The notes under the pieces were generated by a model that searched no databases, was not told the DNA's origin, and was given only the letters and a program-made list of their open reading frames with translations. Below, one piece after another: positions 32,942-41,211 of a stretch of DNA of 64,000 bases; the first letter of the stretch is position 1; every line of letters begins with the position of its first letter. This DNA comes from Ornithinimicrobium pratense (GTDB lineage: Bacteria; Actinomycetota; Actinomycetes; Actinomycetales; Dermatophilaceae), in the NCBI RefSeq assembly GCF_008843165.1, contig NZ_CP044427.1:1364001-1428000 (forward strand), in the 5' to 3' direction. Made by a program: the position numbers and the translations under genes.

Positions 32942-33721
32942 TCACCACTGCCCCCGTGCGGTGAGAACACCCTTGAGCAGGTCCGCCCGGTCGGTGACGA
33001 TCCCGTCCACGCCCAGGTCCAGCAGCCGGTCCATCTCGGCGGGGTCGTTGATCGTCCACACGTGCACGAAGGCTCCCACCTCCTGCGCTGCGGCGACGCT
33101 GGTAGGGGTGACGACCTCAATGCCCAGGTGCTCGGCCGGCACCTGCAGCCCGTCGACCCCGCGCAGCGTCCGGGCGACGACGGAGGGGCGCACCAGGGGT
33201 GGCAGCGCGGCCGCCGCGCGGAAGGCGGCGGTCGAGCTCTGGCCGGCCGAAGTCACCACGGGGCGGGTGAGCCGCATGACCGCCGCCCTGCGCCGCTGGT
33301 CGGAGAAGCTGGTCACACACACCCGCTCGTGCGCCCGCATCCGCTCGATGACGCGCACGAGCGGAACCACCGCACCCGGGCTCTTGATGTCGATGTTGAC
33401 CCGCAGGCCGGGCCATTCCTCGAGCAGGTCCTCCAGCCGCGGGACCGGTTCGCCGGCACCCACCCTGGCTCGGCTCACCTCCCGCCAGGCCAGCTCCTGG
33501 ATCCGGCCCCGGCGGTCCGTCACGCGGTCCAGCGTCTCGTCGTGGAAGGCAAGGACGACACCGTCTCGGGTGGCGTGCACGTCGGTCTCGACGTACCGGT
33601 AGCCCAGCTCCACCGCAGCCCGGAAGGCGGCCATGGTGTTCTCCAGGCCGGTGCCCCCGGCGTCGTAGCCGCGGTGGGCCATCGGGATCGGCCCCGGGTG
33701 GTCCAGGTATGCCGTACGCAC
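32942..33721 (-). CDS. glycerophosphodiester phosphodiesterase
   Basis: A 259-aa cytoplasmic GDPD-fold enzyme hydrolysing glycerophosphodiesters to sn-glycerol-3-phosphate and an alcohol. It shows MAHRGYDAGGTGLENT (HR motif, residues about 14-29), YVETDVHATRDGV and AFHDETLDR (catalytic E/D/H set), INIDIKSPG, and VHVWTINDPAEM near the end. No signal peptide, so it acts inside the cell. The GTG start at 33721 is divergent from the CDP-alcohol phosphotransferase operon. Confidence 0.93.
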   Translation of the reverse strand: MRTAYLDHPGPIPMAHRGYDAGGTGLENTMAAFRAAVELGYRYVETDVHATRDGVVLAFHDETLDRVTDRRGRIQELAWREVSRARVGAGEPVPRLEDLLEEWPGLRVNIDIKSPGAVVPLVRVIERMRAHERVCVTSFSDQRRRAAVMRLTRPVVTSAGQSSTAAFRAAAALPPLVRPSVVARTLRGVDGLQVPAEHLGIEVVTPTSVAAAQEVGAFVHVWTINDPAEMDRLLDLGVDGIVTDRADLLKGVLTARGQW

Positions 33722-33845
33722 ACCACGAGCCTAGTCGCCCGACCCTACGCAACGCGGGTGTGTTCGCGTGTGTTGACGTGGGGTCCGCCATACTCGCGCA
33801 CGCTCCCGGTCGGCCACGGTGGGCCTTCTGCCAGACTGCGTGCCC

Positions 33846-34448
33846 ATGCAGGGGCTCTACGCGCTCAAACCGTGGTACACCCGCCGGCTCAACGGTGTCG
33901 TCGACGCCGCAGTGAGCCGGGGGTTCTCACCCGACCTCTTCACGGCGGTCGGCATCGTGGGCGCCGCCATGGCCGGTGTCGCGCTCGGACTGGGCTGGTG
34001 GTGGCTGGCGCTGCCGCTGCTGGCGCTGCGCCTGGCGGGGGCCAACCTGGACGGCGCGGTGGCCCGGGCCCGGGGGGTCTCCCGGCCCTGGGGATTCGTG
34101 CTCAACGAGATCGGGGACCGGTTCGGCGATCTGCTGATGTGGGCAGGACTGGCCTGGTGGGCGGCCCAGCACTCGACGAACGCCTTGGTCTGGGTGCTGG
34201 TTGCCACCGTGGCAGCGACGCTGCCGACGTTCGCCTCGCTGTCCGCCGCCGGCGCGGGGGCGACCCGCAGGAACGGCGGCCCGCTGGGCAAGACCGAGCG
34301 CTGCCTGCTGGTCGTCGTGGGCTGCGCGGTCCCGACCTGGCTGGTGGGGGTGTCCGCGGTCGTCGTCGCCGGGTCGGTGCTGACGGCGGCGCTGCGGCTG
34401 CGCTCCGCCCACCGCGAGCTGCGGGCGCCGGTCGAGGTCGCGCCGTGA
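33846..34448 (+). CDS. CDP-alcohol phosphatidyltransferase family protein (variant motif)
   Basis: About 200 aa, polytopic, with five or six hydrophobic segments. The signature is readable near residues 57-86 as ANLDGAVARARGVSRPWG, then FVLNEIGDRFGD. Against D-xx-DG-xx-AR-x8-G-xxx-D-xxx-D, the first Asp is Ala and the third is Asn; the second and the fourth are kept. This may be the normal form of a YnbA-like subfamily, or it may mean altered chemistry. It heads an operon with CDP-DAG synthase and an acyltransferase. The ATG at 33846 has no clear ribosome site (leaderless start possible); GTG 33819 is an alternative. Confidence 0.8.
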   Translation: MQGLYALKPWYTRRLNGVVDAAVSRGFSPDLFTAVGIVGAAMAGVALGLGWWWLALPLLALRLAGANLDGAVARARGVSRPWGFVLNEIGDRFGDLLMWAGLAWWAAQHSTNALVWVLVATVAATLPTFASLSAAGAGATRRNGGPLGKTERCLLVVVGCAVPTWLVGVSAVVVAGSVLTAALRLRSAHRELRAPVEVAP

Positions 34449-34458
34449 GGTGCCCGCG

Positions 34459-35367
34459 GTGAACGGCCCCGCGCAGTGGTGGGACCAGCTCCTGCACCAT
34501 GACCGGGTGCTCACCCTGCCCGTCGAGCTGCCCTGGTTCGGCGAGGTCACCGGGCGCGGGGTGTTCAACCTCTACGTGACCCTGGCCGTGCTGGCCGTGG
34601 GCGGTCTGGCGGTGGTCGTGCTCCGGCAGCCCGAGCTGCGCACTCGCTGGACCACCTGGGTGCTCATCGCCCCGGTCGTCGGGATCCCCATCTGGCTGGG
34701 TCGAGGGCCGACGGCGTTGCTGGCCGTGCTGCTCGCGGTGCTGGCGGTCATCGAGTTCGCCCGGCTGATCGCGCTGCCCAGGCCCGAGACGTGGCTGCTG
34801 CTGATCCTGGCGGTCCTCTACCCGGTGGCCGCGTGGCAGTGGCCCGAGCTGCTCCTTCTCGCGCCGGTGATCGCGCTGGGCTGTGCGCTGCCCGCCATCC
34901 TGCGGGGTGACACCACCCTGGGTGTGGAGCGGGCAGCATTCACCGCCTTCGGCTCGATCTGGCTGTGCTGGTCCCTGGCGCACCTGGTGGTCCTGTGGGA
35001 GGACGCCTTCGTGGTCGTTTTCGCCGCGGCGGCCGCCGACGTGGCCGCCTATGCCGGCGGCAAGAGCCTGCGGCGCTTCCGCTGGGCCGCTCGCCCGTTG
35101 TCCCCGCTCTCGCCCAACAAGACGGTCGGTGGCCTGGTCGGGGCCGTGCTGGGAGCCGTGCTCATCCTGCTCATTCTCGGCGAGCTCAGCGTGGGGATGG
35201 TGGTGGCGGTCGCCGTGGGCGGGGTGCTCGGCGACCTGCTGGAGTCGATGATGAAGCGGCGCGCCGGGGTCAAGGACGCCGGGGCCTGGCTGCCCGGTTT
35301 CGGTGGGCTGCTCGACCGCGTCGACTCCCTGCTCGTCGTGCTGCCGCTCGCGGCTGTGCTGGGATAG
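34459..35367 (+). CDS. phosphatidate cytidylyltransferase (CDP-DAG synthase)
   Basis: A 302-aa polytopic enzyme converting phosphatidate and CTP to CDP-diacylglycerol, with about eight hydrophobic segments. The C-terminal signature reads SMMKRRAGVKDAGAWLPGFG followed by GLLDRVDS, matching the CdsA pattern S-x-x-KR-x4-KD-x5-PG-x-GG-x2-DR-x-D. The GTG start at 34459 follows AGGTG; GTG 34450 is also possible. It sits between a CDP-alcohol phosphotransferase and an acyltransferase, like the E. coli ynbABC arrangement, so it may be a dedicated second synthase for this operon and not the main CdsA. Confidence 0.88.
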   Translation: MNGPAQWWDQLLHHDRVLTLPVELPWFGEVTGRGVFNLYVTLAVLAVGGLAVVVLRQPELRTRWTTWVLIAPVVGIPIWLGRGPTALLAVLLAVLAVIEFARLIALPRPETWLLLILAVLYPVAAWQWPELLLLAPVIALGCALPAILRGDTTLGVERAAFTAFGSIWLCWSLAHLVVLWEDAFVVVFAAAAADVAAYAGGKSLRRFRWAARPLSPLSPNKTVGGLVGAVLGAVLILLILGELSVGMVVAVAVGGVLGDLLESMMKRRAGVKDAGAWLPGFGGLLDRVDSLLVVLPLAAVLG

Positions 35368-35371
35368 GCCC

Positions 35372-36556
35372 ATGACGACGGGAATCTGGGCGGCGCGGGT
35401 CAGGCACATGCTGTGGCGGGGGCTGTGCACGCTGGCCGGTGGGGTGCGGATCGGGGGCCACGTGCCCCCAGGGCCGAAGGTGCTGGTCGCCAACCACACC
35501 TCGCACGCAGACACCGCGGCGCTGCTGGCCGCCCTCCCGCCGTCCTGCCGGCCCCGGTTCGTCGCCGCCCAGGACTACTGGTTCGACCGGGCCTGGCGCC
35601 GCGCGGTAGTGACCACGCTCGTCGGGGCGCTGCCCGTCGCCCGCGCCGGCTCGGGGTACGAGGCGCTGCGCGACGCCGCCCGCCCCGTTCTGGGCGACGG
35701 CGGGAGCGTCGTGATCTACCCCGAGGGCACCCGCGGCGCCCCCGGCACGCCCGTCGGGGAGTTCCGCTCCGGAGCGCTCCGCCTGGCCGCCGACCTCGAC
35801 GTGCCCCTCGTGCCGGTGGGGATCAGCGGCACCGGACGGGTGCTGCCCAAGCACGGCCGGCTCCGGCCCGAGGGCGTAGTGCTGCGCTTCGGCGACCCTC
35901 TGCCCGCCGCGCAGTGCCGGGACACGTCCCCGGAGGTCGTGCGGTCGGCGGTCCAGGCGCTGCGCGACGACAGCGAGGCGGTGCCGTGGCGTGACTCGCG
36001 GACCTTCACCTGGCTGGAGCGGCGCAGCGATGCCCAGCTCATGGGTGCCGGCTTCCTCTGGGGCGCGGCCGAGGCGCTGAGCTGGCCGATCATGGCCGAG
36101 GTGTATGTGGTGGCAGTCGGCGCGGCCCAGCCCGGGCGGGCCGGGCGGGTGGCCACGTCCGTGGCGGCCGGGTCGGTGGTGGGCGTCGTGGGCCACGCTC
36201 TCCTGGCCCGGCGTGGGGTCCACCTGCCGGCTCCGCTGACCCGGCCCCGCATGCACCGTCAGGCCCGCGCGGACCTGCGCCGCAGCGGCCCGGCCGGCAT
36301 CTGGCGACAGATGTTCAACGGGGTCCCGGTCAAGGTCTACGCCAGCGCGGCGGGGGAGCTGGGCACGCCGTTGGTGCCGTTCGCGCTGCATACCGCCGGC
36401 GCGAGGCCTACGCGGATGGCGATGGCGGCGACCGTGGTCCTCCTGGCCGGGAGGTGGGCGCACCCGCTGATGCGGCGCCGCTACCCGGAATTCCTCATCC
36501 TGGGCTCGGCCGTCTTCGCCGAGGGTCTGCACCAGGTCATCCGACGCTGGCGGTAG
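35372..36556 (+). CDS. PlsC-type acyltransferase with an extra C-terminal domain
   Basis: A 394-aa protein. Residues about 1-205 are a 1-acyl-glycerol-3-phosphate acyltransferase domain: VLVANHTSHADT (HX4D box), VVIYPEGTRG and VPVGISGTG. Residues about 220-394 are unlike PlsC and contain hydrophobic stretches (MGAGFLWGAAEALSWPIMAE; VAAGSVVGVVGHALL), probably membrane-embedded, with no family I recognise. It is the third gene of the lipid operon (33846-36556), 4 nt after the CDP-DAG synthase stop. Substrate is unknown. Confidence 0.82.
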   Translation: MTTGIWAARVRHMLWRGLCTLAGGVRIGGHVPPGPKVLVANHTSHADTAALLAALPPSCRPRFVAAQDYWFDRAWRRAVVTTLVGALPVARAGSGYEALRDAARPVLGDGGSVVIYPEGTRGAPGTPVGEFRSGALRLAADLDVPLVPVGISGTGRVLPKHGRLRPEGVVLRFGDPLPAAQCRDTSPEVVRSAVQALRDDSEAVPWRDSRTFTWLERRSDAQLMGAGFLWGAAEALSWPIMAEVYVVAVGAAQPGRAGRVATSVAAGSVVGVVGHALLARRGVHLPAPLTRPRMHRQARADLRRSGPAGIWRQMFNGVPVKVYASAAGELGTPLVPFALHTAGARPTRMAMAATVVLLAGRWAHPLMRRRYPEFLILGSAVFAEGLHQVIRRWR

Positions 36557-36624
36557 GGTGCCGCGGCGGATCGCTGCCCGGTGCGGCGTGCCGGTAGGGG
36601 ACTGGCGGGGGGGATGGGCAGGGC

Positions 36625-37419
36625 TCAGCGCAGGCGGAGCACACCACTGTCCGGTGGGGGTGGGGACGGCTCCCCGACCGGCCCGAACGGCAGCACGCCG
36701 GCCTCCCCGCGCGCGGTGTCGGCGCTGGGGCGCCAGGTCGTGGGGAACGTGGCGCGGGTGGCGACCCGGGTGAGCGAGACGTCGTCCAAGGGCCGGTGCG
36801 AGGCGACCACGACGACGTTGCCGTAGCGGCGCCCCTTGGCCACCTCGCGCAGCACCAGCAGCCCAACGTGGGGCAAAACCGTGCGCAGGGTCGCGGTGAA
36901 CCGGGCCAGCCAGCGCAGGCCGGGTTCGTCGGCCGCGTTCACGACCAGCAGGCCGCCCGGGGCCAGCACCCGGGCCACCTGGGCGGCCCACCAGGTGCCA
37001 GTCAGCCGGGCCGGGATCCGTCCGTCGGCATACGCGTCCTGGACGATCACCTCGGCCGAGCCGTCGCGCAGCGCGGTGATCCCCTCCTCGCCGGTGACCG
37101 GCCGCACCCGGATCCGGTGGCCGCGCGGCAACGGCAGCTCGCGGCGGACCAGTTCGGTCAGGGCGCTGTCCGGCTCCAGCACGATCTGGGGGGAGCCGGG
37201 GTGGACCCGGTGGATCCACCGGGCCAGGGTCAGCCCGCCCCCGCCGACGTGCGTGGTGGCCAGTGGCGCGGGGCCTGGACACAGGGCCTGGAGCACCAGG
37301 CCGATCTGCTCCACATACTCGAAGACGAGCAGGAGCGGGTCGTCGGGGTCGACGTAGGACTGGGCGTGGCCGTCCCGCATGACGGTGGCCCCGCCCCGCT
37401 CGTCCCAGACGATCGACAT
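36625..37419 (-). CDS. spermidine-synthase-like SAM-dependent protein
   Basis: A 264-aa Rossmann-fold protein resembling spermine/spermidine synthases and related methyltransferases: THVGGGGLTLARWIHRVHPG (SAM site), IVLEPDSAL, DAYADGRIPARLTGT near the gate, then LAPGGLLVVN. The spermidine-synthase PDDDxD-type acidic motif is not evident, so true aminopropyl transfer is uncertain; a methyltransferase-like role is as likely. The gene begins 17 nt after the HTH-MurA stop and is probably co-transcribed. Confidence 0.75.
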   Translation of the reverse strand: MSIVWDERGGATVMRDGHAQSYVDPDDPLLLVFEYVEQIGLVLQALCPGPAPLATTHVGGGGLTLARWIHRVHPGSPQIVLEPDSALTELVRRELPLPRGHRIRVRPVTGEEGITALRDGSAEVIVQDAYADGRIPARLTGTWWAAQVARVLAPGGLLVVNAADEPGLRWLARFTATLRTVLPHVGLLVLREVAKGRRYGNVVVVASHRPLDDVSLTRVATRATFPTTWRPSADTARGEAGVLPFGPVGEPSPPPPDSGVLRLR

Positions 37420-37436
37420 CGGCGGCCGGAGGTCGC

Positions 37437-38966
37437 TCAGATGTCGCGGAAGGTCTGGATCTGGGCGCCGAGCGCGTTGAGCCGCACAGCCAGGTCCTCA
37501 TAGCCGCGGTTGATCACGTAGACGTTGCGCAGCACCGAGACCCCGGGGGCAGCCAGCATCGCCAGCAGGATCACCACACCGGGGCGCAGCGCCGGCGGGC
37601 ACATGATCTCCCCGGCGCGCCAGCGGGTCGGGCCCTCGATCATCACCCGGTGCGGGTCCATGAGGTGGACCTTCGCCCCGAGCGTGGTGAGCTCGGTGAG
37701 GTAGATCGCGCGGTTCTCATAGACCCAGTCGTGGATCAGCGTCGAGCCCTGCGCGCAGGCGGCGATGATCGCGAAAAACGGCAGGTTGTCGATGTTGAGG
37801 CCGGGGAAGGGCAACGGGTGGATCTTGTCCATGGGCGCCTTGAGCGGACCAGGTCTGGTGGTCAGGTCGACCAGCCGGGTGTGGCCGTTGGCGGAGGTGT
37901 ACTCCTCGGTGAGGTCGTACTCCATACCCATCGTGTCCAGCACCGCCAGCTCGATCTCCATGAACTCGATCGGCACCCGGCGGATGGTGATCTCGCTGCC
38001 GGTCACGACGGCAGCGGCCAGCAAACTCATGGCCTCGATCGGGTCCTCGGAGGGGGAGTACTCGATGTCCTGCTCGATGTGCTCCACCCCGGTGACGGTC
38101 AGGGTGGTGGTGCCCAGGCCCTCGATCTGCACGCCGAGCTCACGCAGGAAGACACACAGGTCCTGAACCATGTAGTTGCTCGAGGCGTTGCGGATCACCG
38201 TGGTGCCGCGGTGGCGGGCCGCGGCGAGCAGGACGTTCTCGGTGACGGTGTCGCCGCGCTCGGTGAGCACGATCGCGCGCGTGGGCCAGACCGAGGTGTC
38301 GACGATGGCGTGGTAGAAGCCCGTGGTCGCGGTGACCTCCAGCCCGAACTGCCGCAGGGCGGTCATGTGCGGTTCGACGGTGCGGGTGCCCAGGTCGCAG
38401 CCGCCGGCGTAGGGCAGCTCGAAGTTGTCGAACTCGTGCAGCAGCGGACCCAGGAACATGATGATCGTCCGGGTGCGTCGCGCCGCGGTCTCGTCCATCG
38501 CGGCCAGGTCGATCTTCTCCGGAGGGACGATCTCCAGGTCGGAGGAGTCTGGCAACCAGCGGATCTTGAAGCCGATGGAGGTCAGCACCTCGGTGATGCG
38601 GTTGACCTCCTCGATCCGGGCCAGGTTGCGCAAGGTGGTGCGGCCCTTGTTGATCATTGAGGCGCACAGCAGCGCGACTGCGGCGTTCTTGGAGGTGCGC
38701 ACGTCGATCTCGCCGGAGAGCTTGACGCCCCCGGTGATGCGCAGGTTCTGGGGCACGCCGGAGGAGACCTGGACGATCTCGGAGTCCAGCTTCTCGCCGA
38801 TGCGGGCGATCATCTCCAGGGAGAGGTTCTGCTTGCCCTGCTCGATGCGTGCGACCGCGCTCTGGCTGGTGCCCAGCAAGTGGGCCAGATCGGCCTGGGT
38901 GAGGTCCTTGTGGCGGCGGGCGTCACGGATCAGTGCGCCGATCCTGGAGAGGTAGCTCTCGGTCAT
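37437..38966 (-). CDS. murA: UDP-N-acetylglucosamine 1-carboxyvinyltransferase with N-terminal HTH domain
   Basis: A 509-aa fusion. Residues about 5-65 form an XRE-type helix-turn-helix (LTQADLAHLLGTSQSAVARI), and residues about 70-509 are the MurA fold. Catalytic features are present: SKNAA (92-96), YAGGCDLGTR with the PEP-binding Cys190 and Arg195, and FPGLNIDN near the Asp general base. So it should still start peptidoglycan precursor synthesis (UDP-GlcNAc plus PEP). The ordinary MurA is about 420 aa without an HTH. A palindromic site lies just upstream, suggesting self-regulation. ATG 38966 has a weak ribosome site. Confidence 0.93.
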   Translation of the reverse strand: MTESYLSRIGALIRDARRHKDLTQADLAHLLGTSQSAVARIEQGKQNLSLEMIARIGEKLDSEIVQVSSGVPQNLRITGGVKLSGEIDVRTSKNAAVALLCASMINKGRTTLRNLARIEEVNRITEVLTSIGFKIRWLPDSSDLEIVPPEKIDLAAMDETAARRTRTIIMFLGPLLHEFDNFELPYAGGCDLGTRTVEPHMTALRQFGLEVTATTGFYHAIVDTSVWPTRAIVLTERGDTVTENVLLAAARHRGTTVIRNASSNYMVQDLCVFLRELGVQIEGLGTTTLTVTGVEHIEQDIEYSPSEDPIEAMSLLAAAVVTGSEITIRRVPIEFMEIELAVLDTMGMEYDLTEEYTSANGHTRLVDLTTRPGPLKAPMDKIHPLPFPGLNIDNLPFFAIIAACAQGSTLIHDWVYENRAIYLTELTTLGAKVHLMDPHRVMIEGPTRWRAGEIMCPPALRPGVVILLAMLAAPGVSVLRNVYVINRGYEDLAVRLNALGAQIQTFRDI

Positions 38967-38982
38967 GGTGGTCCACTCTAGA

Positions 38983-39007
38983 TCACATATATGAGATAAC
39001 CATGTGA
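38983..39007. promoter_or_regulatory. candidate operator/promoter for HTH-MurA
   Basis: TCACATATATGAGA (38983-38996) is a near-perfect palindrome (two mismatches in 14), the only AT-rich patch around. A second inverted match TCACAT.../...ATGTGA spans 38983-39007. It starts 17 nt upstream of the ATG, where a dimeric HTH protein could block a -10 element. The best candidate ligand is the HTH domain of the adjacent MurA. Confidence 0.45.
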
Positions 39008-39035
39008 GCGCGGCCCCCGGATGGCGGGGCGCTGG

Positions 39036-40301
39036 CTAGGGGTGCCGCTCCACCGCGCTGACCAGCAGCGGGACCACCAGCTCGCGCTGCCAGGGCCGGG
39101 CGCCCTGCTCGGCCGCGGCGGCGTCCAGGCCCTCGGCGTCGCGCTGCGCAGGCGGGCGCCAGAGCAGCCGTCGCACGGTGTCCGGCTGCATGAGGTTCTC
39201 GACCGGGACGTCCACGCGCTCGGACAACGCCGCGAGCCCGGCCCTGACCTCCGTCAGCCGGGCGGCGGCACCGGGGTCCCGGTCGGCCCAGGCACGCGGC
39301 GGTGGCGGGCCGTCCCCCCGCTTCGTCGGCTCCGGCAGCTCGTCCTCGGCCAGCTCTTGCACTGCACGGATCGCGCCCAGCCAGGCGCCCTGGTAGCGCA
39401 GCAGCCCCTGTTCGGCGCGGCGCTGCCGGCTGTGCGAGCGCTCGGCCCGGTCGGGCGCCAGGCTGGTGGCGTCCCGCGGCTGGCGCATCGCCAGGTCGAC
39501 CAGGGTGCTGTCGGGCAGGACCCGACCCGGGGAGACGTCCCGCTCGCGGGCGATGGCGTCTCGGACCAGCCACAGCTCGCGCAGGGCAGCCAGTGCCCGG
39601 GGCTTGCGCAGCCGGTGCATGCCGGAGGTGCGCCGCCAGGCGTCCGGGTCGTTGGGGCCGGGCGGACCGGTGAACCGGGTGAGCGCGTCGAACTCCTGAC
39701 GCGCCCAGTCCAGCTTGCCCTGCTCGGCCAGGTCCCGCTCCATCCGGTCCCGCAGATCGATGAGCAGCTCGACGTCCAACGCGGCATACCGCAGCCACGG
39801 CTCGGGCAGGGGACGGGTGGACCAGTCGACGGCGGAGTGCTCCTTGGCCAGGGTCACGCCCAGGTAGTACTCCAGGACCGCGGACAGCCCCACGCGCGGC
39901 AGGCCGGCCAGCCGTCCGCCGAGCTCGGTGTCGAACAGCTGGGCGGGGCGCATGCCGACCTCGGCCAGGCAGGGGATGTCCTGGGTCGCGGCGTGCAGGA
40001 CCCACTCCGTCCCGGCGAGCGCGTGGCCGATGGCCGTGAGGTCCTCGAAGGCGATCGGGTCGATGAGCAGGGTGCCGACGCCCTCGCGGCGCAGCTGGAC
40101 CAGGTAGGCGCGCTGGCCGTAGCGGTAGCCGGAGGCGCGCTCGGCGTCGACGGCGACCGGACCCTCACCCGAGCGCAGCGCGTCCAGCGCCTCCCGCAGA
40201 CCCTCGGTGGTGTCGACCACGCCCGGGACACCTTCGGCAGGCGCGTCCAGCGGCTCGAAGTCGCTGCTCGGATCGGCGTTCAACGCCGGGTCCACCGCCA
40301 T
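39036..40301 (-). CDS. ribonuclease D-like 3'-5' exoribonuclease with HRDC domain
   Basis: A 421-aa DEDD exonuclease. The exonuclease domain shows VAVDAERASGYRYGQRAYLV (DxE site), HAATQDIPCLAEVG, EHSAVDWSTRPLPEPWLRYA and LDVELLIDLRD. A C-terminal HRDC-like domain is spread over about residues 215-295, and the Pro/Arg-rich tail follows. It probably trims stable RNAs in the cytoplasm. The ATG at 40301 overlaps the DUF3000 stop by 4 nt, so the pair is coupled. The longer frame to 40367 has no ribosome site. Confidence 0.9.
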   Translation of the reverse strand: MAVDPALNADPSSDFEPLDAPAEGVPGVVDTTEGLREALDALRSGEGPVAVDAERASGYRYGQRAYLVQLRREGVGTLLIDPIAFEDLTAIGHALAGTEWVLHAATQDIPCLAEVGMRPAQLFDTELGGRLAGLPRVGLSAVLEYYLGVTLAKEHSAVDWSTRPLPEPWLRYAALDVELLIDLRDRMERDLAEQGKLDWARQEFDALTRFTGPPGPNDPDAWRRTSGMHRLRKPRALAALRELWLVRDAIARERDVSPGRVLPDSTLVDLAMRQPRDATSLAPDRAERSHSRQRRAEQGLLRYQGAWLGAIRAVQELAEDELPEPTKRGDGPPPPRAWADRDPGAAARLTEVRAGLAALSERVDVPVENLMQPDTVRRLLWRPPAQRDAEGLDAAAAEQGARPWQRELVVPLLVSAVERHP

Positions 40302-40942
40302 CAGCGGCGGGTCCCGGACAGCGCGACGACGCCCTCCGGCAGCGGGGGCAGGCCGGCCAGGGTGCACAGCAGGTCACCCCAGGCCCCCAGGGTCGCGGCC
40401 AGCTCGTCAGGCTCCCGGTCCGGGGTCAGCACCGGGGTCCAGGACGCGCGGATCTCCAGCTCCACGGTGGGCTCACGGTCGGCCAGCGCCCCGAAGCTCT
40501 CGGAGGTCACGCAGGTGACCGTGCCCGCCGGGGCGACATAGGCGAGACCCGCCTCGTCCAGGGCGTCGGTGAGCCAGGACCAGCCCGCCTGCCCGGCGAG
40601 CGGGTCATGCCCGACCTCGGGCTCCATCTGGGCCTTGGCGTAGGTCACCGCCCGCCAGGTGCCTTCCCACGGCTCGGGTCCCTCGGGGTCGTGCAGCAGG
40701 ACGAACCTCCCCGTCGCGGCGGCCTCGTCGTCGTCGGTGAGGTGGGAGGGGACAACCTCGCCGGACAGCGCCACCGCGTGCGGCGCCAGCCGCGAGGGCG
40801 CCGGGACCTCCTCCAGCACCAGCTCGGGGCGCACCTGCGCCTCACGGACCCCGGCCAGGGCCCGGGTGAAGATGGTGTCCTCCGGCGCGCCGGGCGTGCC
40901 CGCCGACCGCTGTCGGGGGCGTGCGTCACTGATCCGGCTCAC
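40301..40942 (-). CDS. DUF3000 family protein
   Basis: A 213-aa protein of the actinobacterial DUF3000 family, usually found immediately upstream of the RNase D gene, as here. It has RALAGVREAQVRPELVLEEV, PSRLAPHAVALSGEV, FVLLHDPEGPEPWEGTWR and a C-terminal EPDELAATLGAWGDLL. No known catalytic motif. The GTG at 40942 follows GGGAGG; another GTG is the codon before it. Function unknown. Confidence 0.88.
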   Translation of the reverse strand: MSRISDARPRQRSAGTPGAPEDTIFTRALAGVREAQVRPELVLEEVPAPSRLAPHAVALSGEVVPSHLTDDDEAAATGRFVLLHDPEGPEPWEGTWRAVTYAKAQMEPEVGHDPLAGQAGWSWLTDALDEAGLAYVAPAGTVTCVTSESFGALADREPTVELEIRASWTPVLTPDREPDELAATLGAWGDLLCTLAGLPPLPEGVVALSGTRR

Positions 40943-41042
40943 CACGCCTCCCACAGTAGGCCGGTCGGGCGCCCTCCGGCAGGAGCGCAACGCCGACACG
41001 CCAGCCGGGGGCCAGCGGCCAGGCTGCGCCACAGCCGGCCCG

Positions 41043-41200
41043 GCCGCACAACCTGATCAGCGCAACCTGGGATCAGCGCACAACGTGGGATCAAGGTTGT
41101 GCGGAGGGATCCCCCTCGGGCGCGTTGTCTGCGCGACACAAGGTGGGATCAAGGTTGTGCGGCCTTCTCCACACCGCCTGTCGTCAAGGTTGCGCGCCGG
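41043..41200. repeat. repeat-rich spacer with inverted and direct copies
   Basis: GTGGGATCAAGGTTGTGCGG occurs twice (41085-41104, 41143-41162); a third partial copy GTCAAGGTTGCGCG follows at about 41183. An inverted match CCGCACAACCTGATC (41044-41058) can pair with 41089-41104 to form a long hairpin. The region between DUF3000 and GNAT genes has no supported ORF; the small frames here only translate the repeat. It resembles short interspersed palindromic elements. Confidence 0.75.
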
Positions 41201-41211
41201 TCGGGCCAGGC

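Noticed and set aside
33773..33794. TTGACG / CATACT promoter pair upstream of the CDP-alcohol transferase
   Set aside because: The elements are only about 10 nt apart, far from the usual 17-nt spacing.
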